45,566 nt of DNA from Clostridiales bacterium (GCA_029256575.1 JAQSXR010000016.1:1-45566); one strand, 5' to 3'; positions 1 to 8,217 are shown, counted from the stretch's first letter. The notes: a model not told the origin generated them from the letters alone. Made by a program: numbers and translations.

Positions 1-35
1 ATAATAGAAACCGCCATTGCGAAGATACTATATCT

Positions 36-63
36 AAGAGCTTATTTTTATAAGCTCTTTTTA
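36..63 (+). terminator. Intrinsic terminator or attenuator upstream of the ABC-F gene
   Basis: A perfect 9-bp stem (AAGAGCTTA / TAAGCTCTT) with a 6-nt loop is followed by a T run. It ends about 22 nt before the ABC-F start codon, leaving no room for a separate promoter between hairpin and gene. It either ends an upstream gene whose read-through serves the ABC-F gene, or it is an attenuator in that gene's leader. Confidence 0.75.
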
Positions 64-85
64 ATTGATAACGAAAGGTAATAAC

Positions 86-1825
86 ATGATAAAAGTTGAA
101 AACTTGTCCTACTCATTTCCCCAAAAAGATTTATATAACAACATTTCATTCATCTTAGAAGACAATCAACACTGCGCATTTATAGGCACTAGTGGCAGTG
201 GAAAAAGCACACTCATAGATATCATTATGGATCCAGAGAGATATATGTTTGATGGAACGTTGGAGATAGACCCAAATTGTAGAATTGGGTATGTAAGTCA
301 GTTCTCACAACTCGACAAAACAAAGAAAATTACAGTATTCGAATATATTGGAGAAGAATTTATTAAACTACAAAAAGAAATAGCTGCTATATGTACAGAA
401 ATGGAAACCTCTTCGGAGATTGATTCTTTACTAGAAAAATATCAACAAAATACAGACGCTTTGGATGCAATCGGTGGAGATGATTTCGAAAGTCTCATTA
501 ATAAGAAACTTAATCTAGCAAACCTACTCAAGTTTAAAGATCAGTTGGTATCTGAGCTTAGCGGTGGTGAATTCAAACTGATTCAAGTGATTAAGGAAAT
601 GCTGAAGCGTCCAGACCTTATGATTATGGATGAGCCAGATGTTTTTTTGGACTTTGAAAATCTGAATGCTCTGAAAAACCTAATCAATTCTCACAAAGGA
701 ATACTGTTAATTATTACGCATAACAGATATCTATTGAATCATTGTTTTAATAAAATTATTCACCTTGAAAATATGGAGCTTCAAGAATTTAATGGCAGTT
801 ATATTGATTATAACTTCTCATTACTTCAAACCAAAATTGAGTTACAAGAATTAGCGACTGCTGATACGGAAGAGATTGAACGAAATAATGTTTTAATCGG
901 AAAGTTAAGAGGAATCGCCACTCGTAATTCGGAATCTGCTAGAGGAAAATCCCTAAACGCTAGAGTTAAGATTCAAGAAAGATTAGAAGCGCGTCGAATT
1001 AAAGCCCCATTCGTAGCGATTAAGCAACCAGATATTTGTTTTGGAACTGAACTTGAAGTAGAAGATGTAATTGCTCTAAAAGTTATTGATTACAGTGTTT
1101 CCTTTGAGGAAGTTCTTCTAGAAAATGTTAACTTCGAGATTAAATCTACGGATAAAGTTGCTCTTATCGGATCCAATGGTACCGGGAAAACTACCTTATT
1201 AAAAGACATCTTTAAAAATAATCATCCTGCGATTCAAATAAATAATGATGTAAAAATAGCTTATCTATCCCAGCTTCAAGGTGAAGTACTAAATGAAACA
1301 AATACCATACTAGAAGAGTTCTTCGATGCCGGATTTAAGACTTATGGTGAGATTAGTTCCTATATTTCTAGCTTTGGTTTTGATGAAGAAATCTTAAATC
1401 AAAAAATTGCATCTTTATCTGGTGGAGAAAAGAATATTCTTCAATTGGCAAAAGTTTCAGCAAGTAATGCAACCTTTTTACTTCTTGACGAGCCGACAAG
1501 TCATTTAGATACTTATTCTCAAATTGCACTCGAAAAAGCCATAGAAAACTATAAAGGAGCGATTCTAATGATATCTCATGATTATTATTCTATCGCTAAC
1601 TGTATGGATTATGTTTTAATCATTGAAGATAAGACGATTCGAAAAATGAGTATGCGTAAATTTAGAAAGATGATTTATGTAAGTCATTTTGATAAAGACT
1701 ATTTAGAAATTGAACAAAAGAAAAAATCTGTAGAAATTAAAATTGAGTTGGCTTTAAAAGATAATGATTTTGAGCTTGCAAAGATATTATCGGAAGAGTT
1801 AGAAACTCTGATTAAGTTACTCTAA
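86..1825 (+). CDS. ABC-F family ATPase (ribosome-associated; possible antibiotic ribosome protection)
   Basis: Soluble twin-ATPase protein of about 579 residues with no membrane segments, which is the ABC-F architecture. NBD1 has Walker A GTSGSGKST (about residues 34-42), signature LSGGE (about 158) and Walker B LMIMDEP. NBD2 has Walker A GSNGTGKT (about 362), signature LSGGEKN (about 444) and LLLDEPTSHLD. A charged linker of roughly 90 residues joins them, where ABC-F proteins reach into the ribosome. The NBD1 D-loop reads DEPDVFLDFEN instead of the usual DEPTNHLD. A short charged tail of about 50 residues ends the protein. I chose the ATG at 86 rather than the TTG at 65 because AAAGG at 74-78 is well spaced for it. 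The family includes both housekeeping translation factors and antibiotic-resistance proteins, and the sequence alone does not decide which; the hairpin just upstream hints at inducible expression. Confidence 0.88.
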   Translation: MIKVENLSYSFPQKDLYNNISFILEDNQHCAFIGTSGSGKSTLIDIIMDPERYMFDGTLEIDPNCRIGYVSQFSQLDKTKKITVFEYIGEEFIKLQKEIAAICTEMETSSEIDSLLEKYQQNTDALDAIGGDDFESLINKKLNLANLLKFKDQLVSELSGGEFKLIQVIKEMLKRPDLMIMDEPDVFLDFENLNALKNLINSHKGILLIITHNRYLLNHCFNKIIHLENMELQEFNGSYIDYNFSLLQTKIELQELATADTEEIERNNVLIGKLRGIATRNSESARGKSLNARVKIQERLEARRIKAPFVAIKQPDICFGTELEVEDVIALKVIDYSVSFEEVLLENVNFEIKSTDKVALIGSNGTGKTTLLKDIFKNNHPAIQINNDVKIAYLSQLQGEVLNETNTILEEFFDAGFKTYGEISSYISSFGFDEEILNQKIASLSGGEKNILQLAKVSASNATFLLLDEPTSHLDTYSQIALEKAIENYKGAILMISHDYYSIANCMDYVLIIEDKTIRKMSMRKFRKMIYVSHFDKDYLEIEQKKKSVEIKIELALKDNDFELAKILSEELETLIKLL

Positions 1826-1838
1826 ATTAGGAAAAAAA

Positions 1839-2023
1839 CATTTTAGAGGCATAGCTGCTGAGTTACAAATGGCAGATGTCCGTGCACAAAGTTTCTTTCA
1901 CTTTTCACTGATTTCGTGAATATGAGCGAAATTAAACCTGCTGCAATGGATGAAGATTTTGCAGGTAGCCTGTTCGATCAAGTTATTGCTTGGAGCAATG
2001 CATTAAAAACTTTACATCAATAA
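1839..2023 (+). pseudogene. Remnant of an NAD(P)H-dependent FMN reductase-like protein (C-terminal part)
   Basis: Two reading frames together encode about 60 residues without a usable start. The first gives HFRGIAAELQMADVRAQSFF. After a frame change near 1905 the next gives FTDFVNMSEI and ends DQVIAWSNALKTLHQ. The pattern (small-residue helix with VRAQ, then FTDF, then a closing helix W..ALK.L) resembles the C-terminus of flavodoxin-fold NADPH-dependent FMN reductases. The N-terminal FMN-binding half is absent. The assignment rests on motif memory only. Confidence 0.5.
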
Positions 2024-2030
2024 AAATAGC

Positions 2031-2064
2031 AAAACCAGCATTCTTAGGATGTTGGTTTTTTCTT
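2031..2064 (+). terminator. Intrinsic terminator after the FMN reductase relic
   Basis: Stem AAACCAGCAT / ATGTTGGTTT with a 7-nt loop, followed by TTTTCTTT. It lies 8 nt after the stop codon of the relic, so it was probably that gene's own terminator. Confidence 0.75.
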
Positions 2065-2073
2065 TAACCTATT

Positions 2074-2235
2074 TTAAAATTGACTTGGTGAATATTTTAC
2101 AGTTATAACTATTACTGTTTTATTTACCTTTTCAATTCGATATACAATAGTGTAGTTTCCAATAAAAATTTGTCGATAACCACTTCCCATATATGCTCCA
2201 ATTCTTCTTGGAGCACCACGCTCTGGAAATACTAT
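2074..2235 (-). pseudogene. C-terminal remnant of a RelE/ParE-family toxin
   Basis: The minus strand encodes about 50 residues beginning VFPERGAPRRIGAYMGSGYR, continuing QIFIGNYTIVYRIE and ending VKYSPSQF. This is the typical C-terminal half of RelE/ParE toxins (GYR, then [IV]GNY.I.YR). An in-frame TAA lies just upstream of the conserved part and there is no start codon, so the N-terminal half is lost. No antitoxin gene is visible beside it, so this is a dead toxin-antitoxin relic. Confidence 0.7.
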
Positions 2236-2245
2236 TTAAAACGTA

Positions 2246-2274
2246 TTGTTGATTATGGTAATACATGGTATATT
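2246..2274 (+). promoter_or_regulatory. Candidate sigma-A promoter for the TraB-like gene
   Basis: TTGTTG - 17 nt - TATATT, about 70 nt upstream of the start at 2342. Just downstream is a near-tandem repeat of TATGTATGTGAT. The promoter is inferred from spacing and consensus only. Confidence 0.45.
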
Positions 2275-2341
2275 TATGTATGTGATTATGTATGTGATTA
2301 CGTATCTTTTTTAAGTAAAATACAGAAAGTGGGGCTATAAA

Positions 2342-3079
2342 ATGACAAAAGTTTTTATGTTAGGATCATTTCATTTTTTAGAAAGCAATATTGATTTTTA
2401 TTCGAAAGAGACGCAACAAGAACTACAAAGCATAGTTGAAAAAATTGCACTTTTTAACCCTGATAAGATTGCAGTTGAAGCTGTGACGCGTGAACAAAAA
2501 GCGGTTGATGATAGTTATTCTAAATTCAACCTAGCTGATTTAAACGATTCTACGAAGATGCAAACTGATAACCTGGGAACCATTGAAATGTACGGAAATA
2601 CATATCCTATTACATACAATAATGAGTCAATACAAATTGGATATCGTTTAGGAAAACTGCTAAACAATGATAAAATTTATGCAATTGATGATGATACTAT
2701 GATGGATATGAGCTCTTTAGGAAATAATAAAGATGACGTTGATAAAAAAGTAAAAGATTTGATGGATGATATGGCGAAACATGAAAATGACTCAATTTTA
2801 GATTTATATAAGTATTATAACAGTAAAGAATGGTCCTATAAGAATCATCAAATATACATTGAAACGAATCGTATTAATTTGGATAACAATTATGCCGGTG
2901 CTGTTTGCGTATCGAAATGGTATGAACGTAATCTAAAGATATTTTCAAATATACAAAATATGAGCAAGGATTGCGATCGATTGTTTGTTATTTATGGTGC
3001 TGGGCATTTACAAATATTACGAGATTTAATTAATTCAAGTGATAATTTAGAGCTTGTAGATGTTTATAGTTATTTATAA
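2342..3079 (+). CDS. DUF5694/TraB-like (Tiki-superfamily) protein
   Basis: A 245-residue soluble protein. It opens with a strand and the motif MLGSFHF, has an early AVEA glutamate, and closes with YGAGH followed by a helix and LVDV. The paired G(S/T)FHF and YGAGH histidine motifs resemble DUF5694 and the wider TraB/GumN/Tiki fold, some members of which are metal-dependent peptidases. No signal peptide is seen, so it probably acts in the cytoplasm. An AAAGTGGGG ribosome site precedes the ATG. It stands alone with its own candidate promoter. The substrate is unknown. Confidence 0.65.
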   Translation: MTKVFMLGSFHFLESNIDFYSKETQQELQSIVEKIALFNPDKIAVEAVTREQKAVDDSYSKFNLADLNDSTKMQTDNLGTIEMYGNTYPITYNNESIQIGYRLGKLLNNDKIYAIDDDTMMDMSSLGNNKDDVDKKVKDLMDDMAKHENDSILDLYKYYNSKEWSYKNHQIYIETNRINLDNNYAGAVCVSKWYERNLKIFSNIQNMSKDCDRLFVIYGAGHLQILRDLINSSDNLELVDVYSYL

Positions 3080-3198
3080 TATGTTATAAATTAGGTAACA
3101 ATGAGAAATGTGACCATTGCAGGCATCCGTTGCACAGTCAAAAATGTTGCCAATCCACATAATCAAATCCAATAGTAGCTACTTCTATTAAGCGATAG

Positions 3199-3227
3199 AC
3201 TTCCATGCGGAAGTGGTTTCTTTTTTT
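3199..3227 (+). terminator. Intrinsic terminator downstream of the TraB-like gene
   Basis: Stem ACTTCC / GGAAGT with a 4-nt loop, followed by GGTTTC and seven T. It is about 120 nt after the stop codon at 3079 and before the next gene at 3334. Confidence 0.65.
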
Positions 3228-3333
3228 AATACAATTATATTAGAAGGAAATGATGTATGCCTAAAATCGTAGTTTTGGGGTAACAGAAGAATAAGATTGT
3301 GTCATATATATTATACGAGGAAGGAGTCTTTTT

Positions 3334-3849
3334 ATGAAAAAAAAAGGGGGGTTGCTTCTATTTATGTCATTATGTTTGATTTTAACATTATCCCAAAGTA
3401 CAGACATAAATGCATTGGAAGAAGAAAGAAATATTAATATTGAAAACATAATTAAAATACAAGGAAACGAACTAGTTAAATACGAAAAAATACAAAGCAA
3501 ATTAATTGAGGACAAAAATTTCAATGATAATTATGCTGGAACGTTCATTGATGAATTAGGAGAGCTAAATGTTAATTATGCTGGTGATATAAAATATATT
3601 GAAAAAGAAATTATCGGTGTGAAATTTCACGAAGTAAAATACACTAAGAAATATTTGGAGAAAACACAAGAAACATTATCCCCGAAAATGAATGAATTAG
3701 GCATCTTAGCAATGAGACTTGATGAAGAGAACAATAAAGTAATCATTTATTCAACTTCTAAAATATTAAATAAAGCAAAGATTCAAGAGATAGTAGATAT
3801 TGATGCTATAGAATTTAAGCTACAAGAATTAATAATCCAATTTAACTGA
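3334..3849 (+). CDS. Secreted protein resembling the N-terminal pro-region of clostridial/bacilli trypsin-like proteins
   Basis: A 171-residue protein with a Sec signal peptide (MKKKGG, a hydrophobic core LLLFMSLCLILTL, then a small-residue region near 25). The mature part contains NDNYAGTFIDELGELNVNYAG, a strand-turn-strand motif found, as far as I recall, in the N-terminal domain of secreted Firmicutes proteins with a downstream serine-protease domain. Here no protease domain follows: the frame stops at 3847-3849. The ATG has an AGGAAGGAG site with good spacing. The next, damaged gene lies in the same frame just after the stop. Function unknown; homology is by recall only. Confidence 0.6.
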   Translation: MKKKGGLLLFMSLCLILTLSQSTDINALEEERNINIENIIKIQGNELVKYEKIQSKLIEDKNFNDNYAGTFIDELGELNVNYAGDIKYIEKEIIGVKFHEVKYTKKYLEKTQETLSPKMNELGILAMRLDEENNKVIIYSTSKILNKAKIQEIVDIDAIEFKLQELIIQFN

Positions 3850-4258
3850 AATCGAGGTAATCAACAGACATGGGGGAGATTGATTGCTATAGTTTCTACA
3901 GCAGCATTGTTTAACAAACAAAATAATCAGTTAGTATACGAATATAAGCAAAGTTATCATACTGATTTTTATATTGATATTGATAATAGTTATGTTGTTT
4001 TTGAAAGTTCAATAAAGGTAAAGAACACTACTTCTAAAGATTTAGATTTTTATATGTCTGCTGATGTAAGTGAAGATTTTGGTCTTGTATCTGAATATAC
4101 TGCAATTGCCTGCAATAAAGATACTCTCGATAAGAAAGTATTCATTATTAAAGCAAATTCAGAACAATCATATATAGTATATTTTAAAGCTAAGAAGGGA
4201 GAAAAAGATACAAAGTTAAATAGGATCTGAGAAAATTTCTTTTGAGACAGTAGAATAG
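3850..4258 (+). pseudogene. Broken gene for a membrane-anchored extracellular protein
   Basis: The largest open stretch (3880-4230) encodes a hydrophobic start (LIAIVSTAALF) and an extracellular-looking domain (VVFESSIKVKNTTSKDLDFY, then YMSADVSEDFGLV). There is no convincing start: the only nearby candidate is a TTG directly abutting GGGGGAGA, and upstream codons run back in frame to the stop of the preceding gene. At the 3' end the frame stops at 4230, but a +1 frame continues sensibly with GSEKISFETVE to a TAG at 4256-4258. Loss of the N-terminal anchor region plus a late frameshift suggests decay. The biological role is not recognised. Confidence 0.55.
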
Positions 4259-4310
4259 TTTAAGATAGACAAGTTATCAAGTGCTAAATCGATTTCCTTT
4301 GCTATAACGC

Positions 4311-4350
4311 AAAATCCTCTATCCCTTTCATAAAAGAGTAGAGGATTTTA
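4311..4350. terminator. Bidirectional terminator hairpin between convergent genes
   Basis: An 11-bp perfect stem (AAAATCCTCTA / TAGAGGATTTT) with a 17-nt loop lies between the plus-strand 3.3-4.3 kb genes and the minus-strand chemoreceptor transcript. It has only four U/A at each edge, but the convergent position fits a shared terminator. Confidence 0.6.
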
Positions 4351-4383
4351 TATTGCTATTTATTATACTATATGATTCTTACA

Positions 4384-4461
4384 TTACAACAAATCCGTTA
4401 CTCCATTTACATTTGCATGTTCATCATCCGATTTTAACTCAAATACTTCTTTTTTGTTCAT
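4384..4461 (-). CDS. 25-aa small ORF behind the chemoreceptor gene
   Basis: ATG at 4461 with a near-ideal GGAGGAAAG ribosome site 5-8 nt upstream. It encodes MNKKEVFELKSDDEHANVNG followed by VTDLL and a TAA. It begins 29 nt after the chemoreceptor stop codon on the same strand and precedes the terminator at 4311-4350, so it would be the last gene of that transcript. The peptide is acidic and soluble and I recognise no family. The strong ribosome site and position are the evidence that it is translated. Confidence 0.45.
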   Translation of the reverse strand: MNKKEVFELKSDDEHANVNGVTDLL

Positions 4462-4490
4462 TCTTTCCTCCATTCATTATTGCTTTTTTG

Positions 4491-6224
4491 TTACAATTTA
4501 AATCTACGAATCACATCATTCAACTGTAATGCTAGCTGATCAATTTCTTCTACTGCCCCATTTATGGTAATCATCGAAGCTAATACTTCTTCCGTTGTAG
4601 CCGACGTTTCTTCTGTACTAGCTGCATTTTCTTGTGCGATTGCTGAAAGAGAAGTAATAATATCAAGTACCTGATTCCGGCTTTTTTCCATTTCTTCACT
4701 TACAACTTCAAGCGAATTTATTTCTAGGTTCATTTCTACCAGAGTATCCACAATCACATTATATCTCTTTTCGGTTTCTTTAACACTCTCTGCCTGAATA
4801 TCAACCGCTTTTTTCACTACATTACTTTGTTCATTTGCATACGAAATTTGTTTTTGTAACACATCTAGAATTGCTTGAATAGATTTCGTAGATTCAGCTG
4901 ACTGCTCTGCAAGTTTTCTAATTTCCTCTGCAACGACTGAAAATCCTTTTCCTGCTTCTCCCGCTCTAGCTGCTTCAATTGCTGCGTTCAAAGCTAGAAG
5001 ATTTGTCTGCTCTGCAATACCTGCAATTGCTTCACTTACGATTCCAATTTTACCAGCACTTTCATTTGTATTACTGATTGTATCAAAGATCAATTCAAAT
5101 GATTTTTTACTATTCACTGTTATATTTGAAAGTTCTGTAATGGTTGTCAATCCCTCTTTACTTATTTCTCGTAATTGGTGACTTGCATTGCTAAGAACTC
5201 TAGTGCTTTTCCCATTTTTTGCAATTACTTCTCCCAGATTTCCAAATTCATTCGCTGCATGTTCAGCATCTTCAGCCTGCTGACCAGCAGATCCTGCTAT
5301 TTCACCAACCGTATTTGCTATTTGATTCATAGAGATCGTTATTTCATCTATATTCATCTTCATGGAAGAGGACGAATCTGTAATCTTCGACGACGTTGTA
5401 TTTAAAAGTATAAGAATTCCACGTAAAGATTTAACTACTTCATTTACTGAAGAGGATAGATTACCCAACTCATCTTTAGAGGATACCTGATATAGATTAA
5501 AGGATAAATCATTATGTGATAGAAGGTCCATATCTTTTGTTGTATACAAAATGCTCCTTCTTAAATATTTAATGATAAAGACTGCAAGTATAGAAATAAT
5601 AATAATTAAACTACTTATAATAATTGACCATACTATCACACTGTTATTAATTTCCTTACTAATCTCAATCGATTTAGATTTTGCATATTTATCTAATAAT
5701 TCTGTCATCCCATTGATTTCTTCTCTCGCATTGCTAAATGCAGTCAGATGAAAATCTATATCTCCTAACGAAGTACTTATATCATAAGAAGTTTTCCATT
5801 CTTCCATATGTACAACAAATTTACTATACATCATTTCCAATGTCTTACCCGATACTACATGTTTAAACTCTGTATATAGTTCGTCATTTGTCTTGATATT
5901 ATCAATCGCCTGACTCATACGTTCCTCAACTTGCGTAATATTTTCACTATAACTATCCAAAAGTTCCTTTTTACGTATATCTGACAAATTTGTACTTAAA
6001 TATAGTTCTTTCTCTTCTGTCGCCGCCTGATATAAGTCACGGTCTGCATTTAATATCAAGGAAGTACTTACATAAGTTTCATCATAATATATTCTTTTGG
6101 TTTTCTGGTTAATATAATTGGTATCCAAAATAAAGATAGCCAACAACATAACCAAGGCAAAAAGTGTAGGAACATAAAGCAATAATAATTTTTTTCTAAT
6201 TTTAAAATTCTGAATAATTTTCAT
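4491..6224 (-). CDS. Methyl-accepting chemotaxis protein
   Basis: A 577-residue chemoreceptor. Membrane segment 1 is at about 13-34, an extracytoplasmic helical sensor region at about 35-192 (four-helix-bundle type, no PAS or Cache motifs), membrane segment 2 at about 195-218, then a HAMP linker ([13 protein letters not shown]). The cytoplasmic coiled coil has the conserved hairpin tip [20 protein letters not shown] and [13 protein letters not shown], which contacts CheA and CheW. It lacks a C-terminal pentapeptide tether for CheR. A GGAGGATATAC site precedes the ATG. The sensed ligand cannot be read from the sequence. Confidence 0.95.
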   Translation of the reverse strand: MKIIQNFKIRKKLLLLYVPTLFALVMLLAIFILDTNYINQKTKRIYYDETYVSTSLILNADRDLYQAATEEKELYLSTNLSDIRKKELLDSYSENITQVEERMSQAIDNIKTNDELYTEFKHVVSGKTLEMMYSKFVVHMEEWKTSYDISTSLGDIDFHLTAFSNAREEINGMTELLDKYAKSKSIEISKEINNSVIVWSIIISSLIIIISILAVFIIKYLRRSILYTTKDMDLLSHNDLSFNLYQVSSKDELGNLSSSVNEVVKSLRGILILLNTTSSKITDSSSSMKMNIDEITISMNQIANTVGEIAGSAGQQAEDAEHAANEFGNLGEVIAKNGKSTRVLSNASHQLREISKEGLTTITELSNITVNSKKSFELIFDTISNTNESAGKIGIVSEAIAGIAEQTNLLALNAAIEAARAGEAGKGFSVVAEEIRKLAEQSAESTKSIQAILDVLQKQISYANEQSNVVKKAVDIQAESVKETEKRYNVIVDTLVEMNLEINSLEVVSEEMEKSRNQVLDIITSLSAIAQENAASTEETSATTEEVLASMITINGAVEEIDQLALQLNDVIRRFKL

Positions 6225-6295
6225 GTATATCCTCCATTAAGATCATTGAGCTCTTTGTTACAAGGCATTCTTTTTCAAGAAAAGATTTAATATCA

Positions 6296-6324
6296 TTATA
6301 TCATAATTCCATATCATGATATAA
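6296..6324 (-). promoter_or_regulatory. Dyad in the chemoreceptor upstream region
   Basis: A 9-bp inverted repeat TTATATCAT / ATGATATAA separated by 11 nt overlaps a minus-strand TATAAT about 80 nt upstream of the chemoreceptor ATG. It also contains the 12-bp palindrome ATATCATGATAT. It may be an operator over the promoter, but the -35 element is unclear. Confidence 0.3.
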
Positions 6325-6377
6325 TAAGATAATAGTTTTAATTAGCGAAATTAGTCGTAATCTTCTTTCTTTATGGG

Positions 6378-6416
6378 CAGTGGGAAAGCCATCTAAATTA
6401 GATGGCTTTCCCACTG
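6378..6416. repeat. 39-bp perfect palindrome
   Basis: Two 19-bp arms (one arm starts CAGTGGGAAAGCC and ends ATCTAA) meet around a single central A. Neither strand has a T run after it, so it is not a classical terminator. It lies between the chemoreceptor upstream region and the end of the MerR gene, and could cruciform in DNA or fold in RNA. Confidence 0.6.
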
Positions 6417-6462
6417 TTATATGCCATTAGTGAAAATAGAATTGATGAAAGGTCATACTAAG

Positions 6463-6497
6463 AAGGAATGAGACATGAATTTCATCTCATTCCTTTT
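6463..6497 (-). terminator. Terminator-like hairpin after the MerR regulator gene
   Basis: Perfect 11-bp stem AAGGAATGAGA / TCTCATTCCTT with an 11-nt loop, about 43 nt past the stop codon of the MerR gene. The T tail on the minus strand is weak, so termination efficiency is uncertain. Confidence 0.5.
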
Positions 6498-6539
6498 CAC
6501 TAAATATTGTTACCTCAAACTAACTACAACCTCTTCACA

Positions 6540-7511
6540 CTATTTCTGTTTTATCGGTATAAGTAAATCTATCTGTGCGAACTTTGCTTTATTCCTATCC
6601 ATATTATAATATGTATAAGCATTCAAGTGCTCTTCAATAGATCCATCCATTCCAAGGGGTTCTCTTAGTTCACGTTCATATTCTTCGCTTTCGCATACAC
6701 ACTTATAAAATAACGGCCATTCATTGAAATCACCCATCTTAATACAATGTGCAGCGTACAATCCCCCTTCAAAATGTTTCTTTATACCAGGTTCAGATAC
6801 TTCCATGTCCTCAGGTATTGTTACCCAGAATTCATATCCATGCTTTCCTGTTTCATCCGGATTCGGATTATTAAATCCTAAAACTCGGATATCCTGTTTC
6901 TTAATATGTAACTGATTCGCATGTACAAATTGATTCATAAGCTCATTAGCTCTGTCTTCTGGATTCTCTCCCTCACATTGAAATGATGCAACCGTTAGAG
7001 ATGGAATATGTAAGATTCGTATGTCTTGTAATTTTGTTAATACCTCATTTGCTTTGTTTAAATCATTCATTGATTTATCCTCCTTAAGATTGAGTTTAGT
7101 AACTGCTAATTCCTCAACAATTTTAAGGATGGTTTCATCTCCAAGTAAATCTAATACCATATTCATTTCTTTATTTTCACTAAGCTTATTAGTAAAAGTT
7201 TTCAAAATTGATCGAATTAATGAGAGTGCTTTGATTTCCTCATCAATCTCATATAGACTTTTACGAAATACTTCTAGTGCTATCAAAGTATCCTTGTTTT
7301 CTAGAATATTGCCTATTTGCTTCAGCGGTATTCTTAGTTTTCTTAAGATAATAACCTGCTGTAAGCGTACGATTGTGTTCATGTCGTAGGTACGATAAGC
7401 ATAATCTTCCTTCTTGACACTCGGTAAAAGTCCTATCTGTTCATAATAGCGAAGTGTTCTTGTTGAAATGTTGTATTCCTTTGATACTTGGCTTATGGTC
7501 TGCAGTTCCAT
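6540..7511 (-). CDS. MerR-family regulator with GyrI-like effector-binding domain
   Basis: A 323-residue DNA-binding regulator of the BmrR type. The winged helix is at about 1-70: QTISQVSKEYNISTRTLRYY, then EQIGLLPS, Y.Y..Y, and a helix IPLKQIG. A coiled-coil dimerisation helix spans about 75-130. The C-terminal half, about 160-323, looks like a GyrI-like/AraC-effector-binding domain (SLTVASFQCEGE, YEFWVTIPED, GGLYAAHCIKMGDFNEWP, ending IDLLIPIK), which binds small hydrophobic or cationic ligands in this family. The ATG follows GGGAGGAGGG. It has its own MerR-type promoter (7534-7564), so autoregulation is likely. No transporter gene is adjacent, so the regulated target may be elsewhere. Confidence 0.9.
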   Translation of the reverse strand: MELQTISQVSKEYNISTRTLRYYEQIGLLPSVKKEDYAYRTYDMNTIVRLQQVIILRKLRIPLKQIGNILENKDTLIALEVFRKSLYEIDEEIKALSLIRSILKTFTNKLSENKEMNMVLDLLGDETILKIVEELAVTKLNLKEDKSMNDLNKANEVLTKLQDIRILHIPSLTVASFQCEGENPEDRANELMNQFVHANQLHIKKQDIRVLGFNNPNPDETGKHGYEFWVTIPEDMEVSEPGIKKHFEGGLYAAHCIKMGDFNEWPLFYKCVCESEEYERELREPLGMDGSIEEHLNAYTYYNMDRNKAKFAQIDLLIPIKQK

Positions 7512-7533
7512 TGAAACCCTCCTCCCATATGTA

Positions 7534-7564
7534 AGTATAGTAGTTTACGCGACGTCAAAGTCAA
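7534..7564 (-). promoter_or_regulatory. MerR-type promoter with 19-bp spacer and dyad
   Basis: On the minus strand TTGACT and TATACT are separated by 19 nt, the over-long spacer typical of MerR-activated promoters. The spacer carries an imperfect dyad (ACTTTGACG ... CGTAAACT). It sits 22 nt upstream of the regulator's own ATG. Confidence 0.8.
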
Positions 7565-7642
7565 GGTTTATTTTTAGAATAAAAAGTTTAATATTCTCCC
7601 ATCACTACTATATTGCAAATAATCACCATCTTCTATTAAGTA

Positions 7643-7671
7643 AATGGACCTCCAATATACAGAAGTCCATT
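7643..7671 (-). terminator. Hairpin after the first GNAT gene
   Basis: Stem AATGGAC / GTCCATT, with a further TC/GA pairing, about 16 nt past the stop codon of the GNAT gene. The T tail is poor. Confidence 0.4.
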
Positions 7672-7686
7672 GCTTATATGTATCTC

Positions 7687-8217
7687 CTATACCCCGGCAC
7701 AGTCCAACGCATATACTTGATGAAGATAATCCCTGCCTCTGAACGTATAGTTATATTCTTTTTCGCTATTAATAAATCCTAGCTTTTCGGTAAGTGCAAT
7801 TGATTTGAGATTTCCATGGTATATATGGGCATTAATTACTTTAAGGTGTAGTTCATCCATTCCAAAAGAAATGATTTCCTTTAACGCCTCTTGCATATAG
7901 CCTTTACCCCAAAAATCTTCTTGTAAATCATACCCCATTTCAATTGATCCCTCTTCACTGTTCCAACAGTGAAATCCGCACGTCCCCATTTTTGTATTGT
8001 CCGTTTTTCTTACTAATATCCAGCGATACAGTCCGGGATGTTTTGGATGTAAATAGGTATCAATAATTTCATCCGCCTCTTCTAATTTGGTCAGGGGCTC
8101 CTCATCAAACAAGTATTTGGTTATTATTGTATCTGAAAACTCTGAAAAAATAAAATCTCTATCCTCTTTTGAAATACTTTTTAAAATCATTCTATCTGTT
8201 ATTAAATTATTATTCAT
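7687..8217 (-). CDS. GNAT N-acetyltransferase (RimJ/RimL type)
   Basis: A 176-residue acetyl-CoA-dependent acetyltransferase. The N-terminus ITDRMILKSISKEDRDFIF is the usual RimJ/RimL opening. Motif D/A follows: MGTCGFHCW, then IEMGYDLQEDFWGKGYMQEA with the acetyl-CoA pyrophosphate loop FWGKGYM, then INAHIYHGNLKSIALTEKLG, the family's NxxS...KLGF signature. The acceptor (protein N-terminus or small molecule) is unknown. An AAGGTAG site precedes the ATG. It is followed by a hairpin and appears to be monocistronic. Confidence 0.9.
   Translation of the reverse strand: MNNNLITDRMILKSISKEDRDFIFSEFSDTIITKYLFDEEPLTKLEEADEIIDTYLHPKHPGLYRWILVRKTDNTKMGTCGFHCWNSEEGSIEMGYDLQEDFWGKGYMQEALKEIISFGMDELHLKVINAHIYHGNLKSIALTEKLGFINSEKEYNYTFRGRDYLHQVYALDCAGV

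Noticed and set aside
3102-3165. Cys/His-rich short frame (EKCDHCRHPLHSQKCC) after the TraB-like gene
   Set aside because: Only about 20 residues, no start with a ribosome site and no clear family; chance or an unidentifiable relic.
7021-7389. 122-aa plus-strand frame inside the MerR gene
   Set aside because: Fully antisense to a well-supported regulator gene, with no ribosome site.
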